Source: SVMC01 sp045601345 (GTDB lineage: Bacteria > Bacillota > Clostridia > Oscillospirales > Oscillospiraceae). Taken from it: a stretch of DNA of 28,007 nt. Location: assembly GCA_045601345.1 (NCBI GenBank), contig JAZRZL010000032.1, positions 1 through 28,007 on the forward strand, written 5' to 3'. The notes below the pieces were generated by a model. The model saw nothing but the letters and a program-made list of their open reading frames with translations. It was not told where the DNA came from and made no database searches. The translations under genes were made by a program, and so were the position numbers. This document shows positions 23,627-28,007 of this stretch, piece by piece (within the stretch, counting starts at the first letter, position 1; every line of letters starts with the position of its first letter).

Positions 23627-25363
23627 ATGAAAAAGCTTATGCTCGGCAATGAGGCCGTTGCCCGCGGCCTGTATGAGGCAGGTGTCAGCATTGCCTCCAG
23701 CTATCCGGGCACACCCAGTACCGAAATTACCGAAACCATCGCCAAATATGACGATGTATATTCTGAATGGGCACCCAATGAAAAGGTCGCTATGGAGGTG
23801 GCCTTTGGTGCAAGTTTGGCAGGGAAGCGAAGCGTCTGTGCCATGAAGCACGTGGGTCTCAATGTCGCCGCCGATCCCCTGTACACCATGTCCTACACCG
23901 GCGTGAACGCAGGTCTCGTTGTCTGCGTTGCCGATGATCCGGGAATGCACTCGTCCCAGAATGAGCAGGATTCCCGCCATCATGCCATCGCCTCCAAGGT
24001 TCCCATGCTGGAGCCTGCGGATTCCGGCGAATGCTATGCCTTTGCCAAGCTGGCCTTCGAGCTTTCCGAGCAATTCGATACGCCCGTGCTCCTGCGCCTT
24101 TGCACCCGCATTGCGCACGCCCAGAGCATTGTGGAAATCGGGGAGCGTGTTGTTCCCACCCCCATTCCCTATGAGAAAAATGGCCCCAAGTACATCATGA
24201 TGCCCGCTTTTGCCAAGGTTCGCCATCCCATCGTGGAAGAGCGCACCCGGAAGCTGGTGGAATATGCGGAAACCGCCCCAGTCAACCGCGTAGAAATGGG
24301 CGGCACCCAGCTTGGCATCATTACCTCTGGCACGGCCTACCAGTATGCCAGAGAGGTCTTTGGTGACAGCGTCAGCATTCTCAAGCTCGGTATGGTCAAT
24401 CCCCTGCCTGTGAAGCTCATCCGCGACTTTGCCGCTAAAGTTGAAAAGCTTATTGTTATAGAAGAACTGGACGGCGTAATCGAAGCACACTGCAAGGCGC
24501 TGGGTCTCACCGTCTCCGGCAAGGATATTTTCCCGCTGGAGGATGAATTCTCCCAGAATCTGGTTGCCGAAAAGCTCGGCGCAGACTTTGCCAAGGGCGT
24601 TTCCCTCAATGAGCCGATTCCCGGCCGTCCCCCCGTTATGTGTGCGGGCTGCCCCCACAGAGGTCTGTTCTATACGCTCATGAAGCAGAAGCTCAATGTC
24701 ATTGGCGATATTGGCTGCTACACCCTCGGCGCTGCCGCCCCCCTGAAAGCCGTGGACTCCGTGCTGTGCATGGGCGCTTCCATCTCCGGTCTGCACGGCT
24801 TTAACAAGGCGCTGGAAGCGGAGAGCGAAGGCAAGACCGTAGCCGTGATTGGCGATTCCACCTTCATGCACTCCGGCGTGACCGGCCTTATTAATATTGC
24901 CTACAACGGCTCCAATTCCACCGTCATTATTCTGGACAACTCCATCACCGGCATGACCGGCCACCAGCAGAATCCCACCACCGGCCTGAACATCAAGGGC
25001 GATCCGGCAGGCAAGATCGACCTGGAAGCCCTGTGCCATGCTGTGGGCATCCACCGCGTCCGCGTCATTGATCCCTATGATCTCAAGCAGTGCAATGATG
25101 TCCTCAAGGAAGAGCTTGCCGCGCAGGAGCCTTCTGTTATCATCTCCCGCCGTCCCTGTGCCCTTCTGAAAACCGTGAAGCACAAGCCGCCGCTCAAGAT
25201 CAGCGCCGACAAGTGCAGAGGCTGCCGCTCCTGTATGCGCATTGGCTGTCCGGCCATCAGCTTCAAGGACGGCAAGGCCAAGGTAGATGCCACCCTTTGC
25301 GTAGGCTGCGGCGTTTGCACCCAGCTTTGCGCCTTTGATGCCTTTAACGGAAAGGAGGACTAA
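23627..25363 (+). CDS. iorA: Indolepyruvate:ferredoxin oxidoreductase, alpha subunit
   Basis: 578 residues. Order: N-terminal pyruvate:ferredoxin-type domain (about 1-180, with SSYPGTPSTEI), a middle domain (about 230-330, GIITSGTAYQYAREVF), the thiamine-diphosphate domain with GDSTFMHSG starting at 409 and ILDNSITGMTGHQ, and a C-terminal 2[4Fe-4S] ferredoxin domain. Its cysteines are C530, C533, C536, C541 and C558, C561, C564, C568. With IorB it interconverts arylpyruvates (from Tyr, Phe, Trp) with arylacetyl-CoA and CO2, using ferredoxin. The family works oxidatively in amino-acid fermentation and reductively when aryl acids are salvaged to aromatic amino acids. The downstream iorB starts after three bases, and a PaaK-type ligase follows. 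Confidence 0.93.
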   Translation: MKKLMLGNEAVARGLYEAGVSIASSYPGTPSTEITETIAKYDDVYSEWAPNEKVAMEVAFGASLAGKRSVCAMKHVGLNVAADPLYTMSYTGVNAGLVVCVADDPGMHSSQNEQDSRHHAIASKVPMLEPADSGECYAFAKLAFELSEQFDTPVLLRLCTRIAHAQSIVEIGERVVPTPIPYEKNGPKYIMMPAFAKVRHPIVEERTRKLVEYAETAPVNRVEMGGTQLGIITSGTAYQYAREVFGDSVSILKLGMVNPLPVKLIRDFAAKVEKLIVIEELDGVIEAHCKALGLTVSGKDIFPLEDEFSQNLVAEKLGADFAKGVSLNEPIPGRPPVMCAGCPHRGLFYTLMKQKLNVIGDIGCYTLGAAAPLKAVDSVLCMGASISGLHGFNKALEAESEGKTVAVIGDSTFMHSGVTGLINIAYNGSNSTVIILDNSITGMTGHQQNPTTGLNIKGDPAGKIDLEALCHAVGIHRVRVIDPYDLKQCNDVLKEELAAQEPSVIISRRPCALLKTVKHKPPLKISADKCRGCRSCMRIGCPAISFKDGKAKVDATLCVGCGVCTQLCAFDAFNGKED

Positions 25364-25366
25364 GCG

Positions 25367-25942
25367 ATGAAAACGCAAAACATTATGATCGTCGGTGTCG
25401 GCGGACAGGGTACCCTGCTTGCCAGCCGTGTACTTGGCCGCCTGTTTATGGACGCGGGCTATGATGTGAAGGTTTCTGAGGTGCACGGCATGAGCCAGCG
25501 GGGTGGCTCCGTTGTCACCTATGTGCGCTACGGCGACCGTGTTGCCTCCCCCATCATTGATGCAGGTCAGGCAGACTACATCATTTCCTTCGAGCTTTTA
25601 GAGGCTGCCCGCTATCTTCGCTACCTCAGCCCCAACGGAAAGCTCGTCTCCAATAACCAGACCATGGATCCCATGCCCGTCATTACCGGCGCGGCAGAAT
25701 ATCCCGCAAATCTGGCCGAAAAAATTGCCGCCCTCGGCGTGGATGCAGACATCTTTGATGCCCTTGCCATCGCACAGGAGGCCGGCACGACCAAGGCCGT
25801 CAATATTGCCCTGCTTGGCCGCTTCTCAAAATATTTCAATTTCCCGCTGGAAGCATGGAATGCCGCTCTGGAAGCTGTCGTTCCCGCTAAATTCCTTGCG
25901 CTGAACAAAAAGGCCTTCCAGCTCGGAAGAGATTTCGCATAG
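25367..25942 (+). CDS. iorB: Indolepyruvate:ferredoxin oxidoreductase, beta subunit
   Basis: 191 residues, ATG three bases after the iorA stop, with GGAGG inside the end of iorA. It has the pyruvate:ferredoxin oxidoreductase gamma-type fold: VGVGGQGTLLASRVLG at 9-24 and SEVHGMSQRGGSV at 37-49. It completes the IorAB heterodimer. The length is typical for IorB, and nothing is missing. Confidence 0.92.
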   Translation: MKTQNIMIVGVGGQGTLLASRVLGRLFMDAGYDVKVSEVHGMSQRGGSVVTYVRYGDRVASPIIDAGQADYIISFELLEAARYLRYLSPNGKLVSNNQTMDPMPVITGAAEYPANLAEKIAALGVDADIFDALAIAQEAGTTKAVNIALLGRFSKYFNFPLEAWNAALEAVVPAKFLALNKKAFQLGRDFA

Positions 25943-25953
25943 GAGACACCGTA

Positions 25954-27255
25954 ATGCCCAACTACTATCAACCGCAATACGAAACCCTGCCTTATGAAAA
26001 AATGCGCGAACTGCAAAGCGAACGCCTTGCGGCACAGATTCGTCACGTTTACGACCATGTGCCCTATTACCGCCATCTGATGGAGGAAGCGGGCGTAACC
26101 CCCGAGGATATCCAGAGCGTGGACGATCTTTGCAAGCTGCCCTTCACCTCTAAGGCCGATCTGCGAAATTCCTATCCCGATGGCCTTCTGGCTGTCCCCA
26201 AGTCCCAGTGCGTCCGCATCCACTCCACCTCCGGCACCACCGGCAAGCGCGTGGTGGCCTTCTACACCCAGCATGACGTGGATTTGTGGGAGGATTGCTG
26301 CGCCAGAGCCATCATGGCCGCAGGTGGAACCAAGGAGGATGTCTGTCAGGTGTGCTACGGCTATGGCCTGTTCACCGGCGGCGCAGGACTGCACGGCGGC
26401 AGCCATAAGGTCGGTGCACTCACCCTGCCCATGTCCTCCGGCAATACCGCCCGCCAGATTCAGTTCATGCAGGATTTGGGCACCACCATCCTCTGCTGCA
26501 CCCCCTCCTATGCCGCCTACATCGGAGAAACCATCAAGGAACAGGGCATTGACCCGGCAACCCTCCGATTGAAGGCCGGTATCTTTGGCGCGGAGGCATG
26601 GAGTGAGGAAATGCGCCGGGATATCCAGCGCTCCCTCGGCATCAAGGCCTATGATATCTACGGCCTGACCGTGCTGTCCGGCCCCGGCGTTGCTTTTGAG
26701 TGCGAAGAGCAAAACGGAATGCACATCAATGAAGACCATTTCCTTGCCGAAATCATCGACCCCGAAACCGGCGAACCTCTGCCCGATGGCACCCAGGGTG
26801 AGCTGGTATTCACCTCCATCACCAAGCAGGCCTTCCCGGTCATCCGCTACCGCACCAGAGACATCTGCACGCTCCACCGTGGAACCTGCTCCTGTGGCCG
26901 CACCCTGATCAAGATGGAGAAGCCCAAGGGTCGTACCGATGATATGCTCATCATCCGCGGCGTGAATGTTTTCCCGTCCCAGATTGAAAATGTCCTTCTG
27001 AGCAAAGGCTACTCCCCCAACTACGAAATCGTAGTAGACCGCGTGAATAATACCGATACCTTCGATATTAACGTAGAGATGAACCCCGATCAATTCAGCG
27101 ATACCGTCCGCGTCATCACCCAGAGCGAACGCGCACTGGTGGAGGCCATGCGCTCCATGCTGGGCATCTCGCCCAAGATGCATCTGGTCGCCCCCAAGTC
27201 CATCAGCCGAAGCGAAGGCAAAGCCGTCCGGGTGATCGACAAGCGAAAAATCTGA
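25954..27255 (+). CDS. paaK: Phenylacetate--CoA ligase (PaaK type)
   Basis: 433 residues with GGAG upstream. Features: the AMP-binding loop STSGTTGK at 91-98, YDIYGLTVLSGPGVAFEC, YRTRDI at about 299-304, the CSCG...GRTDDMLIIRGVNVFPSQIE hinge region, and the C-terminal SEGKAVRVIDKR with the catalytic lysine. This is the short PaaK branch common next to iorAB in anaerobes. Expected reaction: aryl acetate plus ATP plus CoA to arylacetyl-CoA, AMP and PPi; in fermentation the reverse direction would conserve energy. It is a second, structurally different acid-CoA ligase in the same operon, which suggests two substrates or opposing roles. Confidence 0.9.
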   Translation: MPNYYQPQYETLPYEKMRELQSERLAAQIRHVYDHVPYYRHLMEEAGVTPEDIQSVDDLCKLPFTSKADLRNSYPDGLLAVPKSQCVRIHSTSGTTGKRVVAFYTQHDVDLWEDCCARAIMAAGGTKEDVCQVCYGYGLFTGGAGLHGGSHKVGALTLPMSSGNTARQIQFMQDLGTTILCCTPSYAAYIGETIKEQGIDPATLRLKAGIFGAEAWSEEMRRDIQRSLGIKAYDIYGLTVLSGPGVAFECEEQNGMHINEDHFLAEIIDPETGEPLPDGTQGELVFTSITKQAFPVIRYRTRDICTLHRGTCSCGRTLIKMEKPKGRTDDMLIIRGVNVFPSQIENVLLSKGYSPNYEIVVDRVNNTDTFDINVEMNPDQFSDTVRVITQSERALVEAMRSMLGISPKMHLVAPKSISRSEGKAVRVIDKRKI

Positions 27256-27273
27256 TAAAGGAAGGTCCATGCT

Positions 27274-27711
27274 ATGGCTACTACCATTAACCAGCTATCC
27301 GTTTTTGTTGAAAACAAGGCTGGCAGTCTTGTTCATATCACTGGCATTTTGTCCGATGCCGGAATTGACCTGCGGGCGCTGTCTCTGGCGGACAGCGCAG
27401 ATTTTGGTGTTCTGCGCCTGATTGTAGACCGTCCCGAGGATGCCTCTGCGGCACTCCGGAAGGGCGGCTGCATCGTCTCGGTAACGCAGGTCATTGCCGT
27501 ACCCATTTCGGATGCACCGGGCAGCCTCCACCGCATTTTGTCCATCTTCTCTGCGGAGGATGTGTTCATTGAATACAGCTATGCCTTTATCACCCGCCGG
27601 TCGGATACGGCATACGTTATCTTCCGGGTAAATGATAATGATGCCGCGCAGGACATTCTCTCCCGCAACGGCATCAAGCTTGCATCAAGTGCGGAGCTGT
27701 TCCACCCCTGA
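27274..27711 (+). CDS. Tandem ACT-domain protein
   Basis: 145 residues made of two ACT domains (about 5-70 and 73-140). The first begins INQLSVFVENKAGSLVHITGIL with the usual glycine turn and DAGIDLRALSL. The second begins VIAVPISDAPGSLHRILSIF. Stand-alone double ACT proteins of this size often follow PaaK-type ligases and ior genes in Clostridia. ACT domains bind amino acids, so it may sense Tyr or Phe and tune the ligases or IorAB; this is an inference from context. It is the last gene of the operon. Confidence 0.85.
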   Translation: MATTINQLSVFVENKAGSLVHITGILSDAGIDLRALSLADSADFGVLRLIVDRPEDASAALRKGGCIVSVTQVIAVPISDAPGSLHRILSIFSAEDVFIEYSYAFITRRSDTAYVIFRVNDNDAAQDILSRNGIKLASSAELFHP

Positions 27712-27845
27712 AAATAAGGCTTCCCCTACGGCGATGCGTTTCGTATATTCCTCTGTAAAAGGTGGTTTTTTCGATAAACAGTTTCGCTGTATTTTGGATG
27801 AAGCCTACCTCGACCGCAGCGTATTTTCCTTCTGTTCATAATTTA

Positions 27846-28005
27846 GGGCATCTCTATTTATTCTGCGTGAGGCGAGCTGCAAGGGAAGTTTCTGTCAGAT
27901 TCAATAAAAATCGCAGGGAATACTTGACGTATTTTCAAGATTTTTATTGAATTTGACGGAAATAAGACCCGCAGACTCGCCCGCGAAGAATAATTAGAGG
28001 TGCCC
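27846..28005. repeat. Complete palindromic MITE-like element (family R2, 160 bp)
   Basis: The outer ends GGGCATCTCTA and TAGAGGTGCCC are inverted repeats (10 of 11), and similarity continues inward for about 30 bases (TTATTCTGCG..GCGAG against CTCGC..CGAAGAATAA). An inner stem joins GTCAGATTCAATAAAAATC (27894-27912) with GATTTTTATTGAATTTGAC (27939-27957). No ORF of note is inside. The bases between the last stop codon and the element (27712-27845) show no gene and no clear terminator. Confidence 0.8.
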
Positions 28006-28007
28006 AT

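Noticed and set aside
22097..25486. Very long minus-strand open frame (over 1100 codons) opposite the symporter and iorA
   Set aside because: Its translation is low-complexity and rich in H, G, A and D with no recognisable domain, while both plus-strand genes have complete motifs and ribosome sites. It is a by-product of GC-biased third codon positions.
25621..27270. Minus-strand open frame opposite iorB and the PaaK-type ligase
   Set aside because: No family resemblance; the plus strand encodes complete enzymes here.

Overview
The window looks like chromosomal DNA of an anaerobic, spore-forming, GC-rich member of the Clostridia, probably the Oscillospiraceae/Ruminococcaceae type found in the gut. 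The signs are an alpha/beta-type small acid-soluble spore protein, an S-layer-homology-anchored pectinase, a Re-type citrate synthase, a minimal SufBC-like Fe-S system, a ferredoxin-linked 2-oxoacid oxidoreductase, and dense short palindromic repeats between genes. The genus is an inference; no marker gene settles it.

Layout. 1-6325 (+): the 3' part of a giant surface pectinase with two GH28 modules and three C-terminal SLH motifs. 6326-6659: hairpins and relics of a palindromic element. 6660-8468 (-): a DUF2207 membrane protein. 8469-9050: tandem hairpins, one copy of a MITE-like repeat, then a promoter and a Fur/PerR-type box. 9051-9455 (+): a PerR-like regulator. 9528-9725 (-): the spore protein. 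9891-10367 (-): dCMP deaminase. 10368-11363: a cluster of nested repeats with a buried promoter. 11364-16530 (+): a tightly packed run of zinc-ribbon membrane protein, DUF1294 protein, SufC-like ATPase, short SufB/D-like scaffold, MreD and PBP2. 16858-18897 (-): Re-citrate synthase followed by a GntR/FCD regulator, with a promoter and a candidate operator. 19135-19911 (-): a YwaF-like membrane protein. 20009-27711 (+): a promoter, a tyrosine-rich leader peptide with a terminator/antiterminator, then acyl/aryl-CoA ligase, sodium:solute symporter, IorA, IorB, a PaaK-type ligase and a double-ACT protein. 27846-28005: a complete palindromic element.

The most interesting system is the last operon. 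Its leader encodes a 29-residue peptide with seven tyrosine codons within 11 positions. It is followed by a perfect intrinsic terminator, and the end of the leader ORF can pair with the 5' arm and loop of that terminator. This is the architecture of a ribosome-mediated tyrosine attenuator. Such control raises expression when charged tRNA-Tyr is scarce. That suggests the operon takes up aryl acids (for example 4-hydroxyphenylacetate or phenylacetate), activates them to CoA esters and reductively carboxylates them with IorAB to arylpyruvates for Tyr/Phe synthesis, rather than, or as well as, fermenting aromatic amino acids. The direction of flux is inferred, not shown.

The second theme is repeats. 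One roughly 100-247 bp family with CAATGG...CCATTG ends has four long copies, one short deletion derivative and two fragments between 8.7 and 19.1 kb. It is interleaved with GGGGACGGTTCT palindromes. An unrelated 160-bp palindromic element is at the right edge, with damaged relatives at 6.4-6.7 kb.
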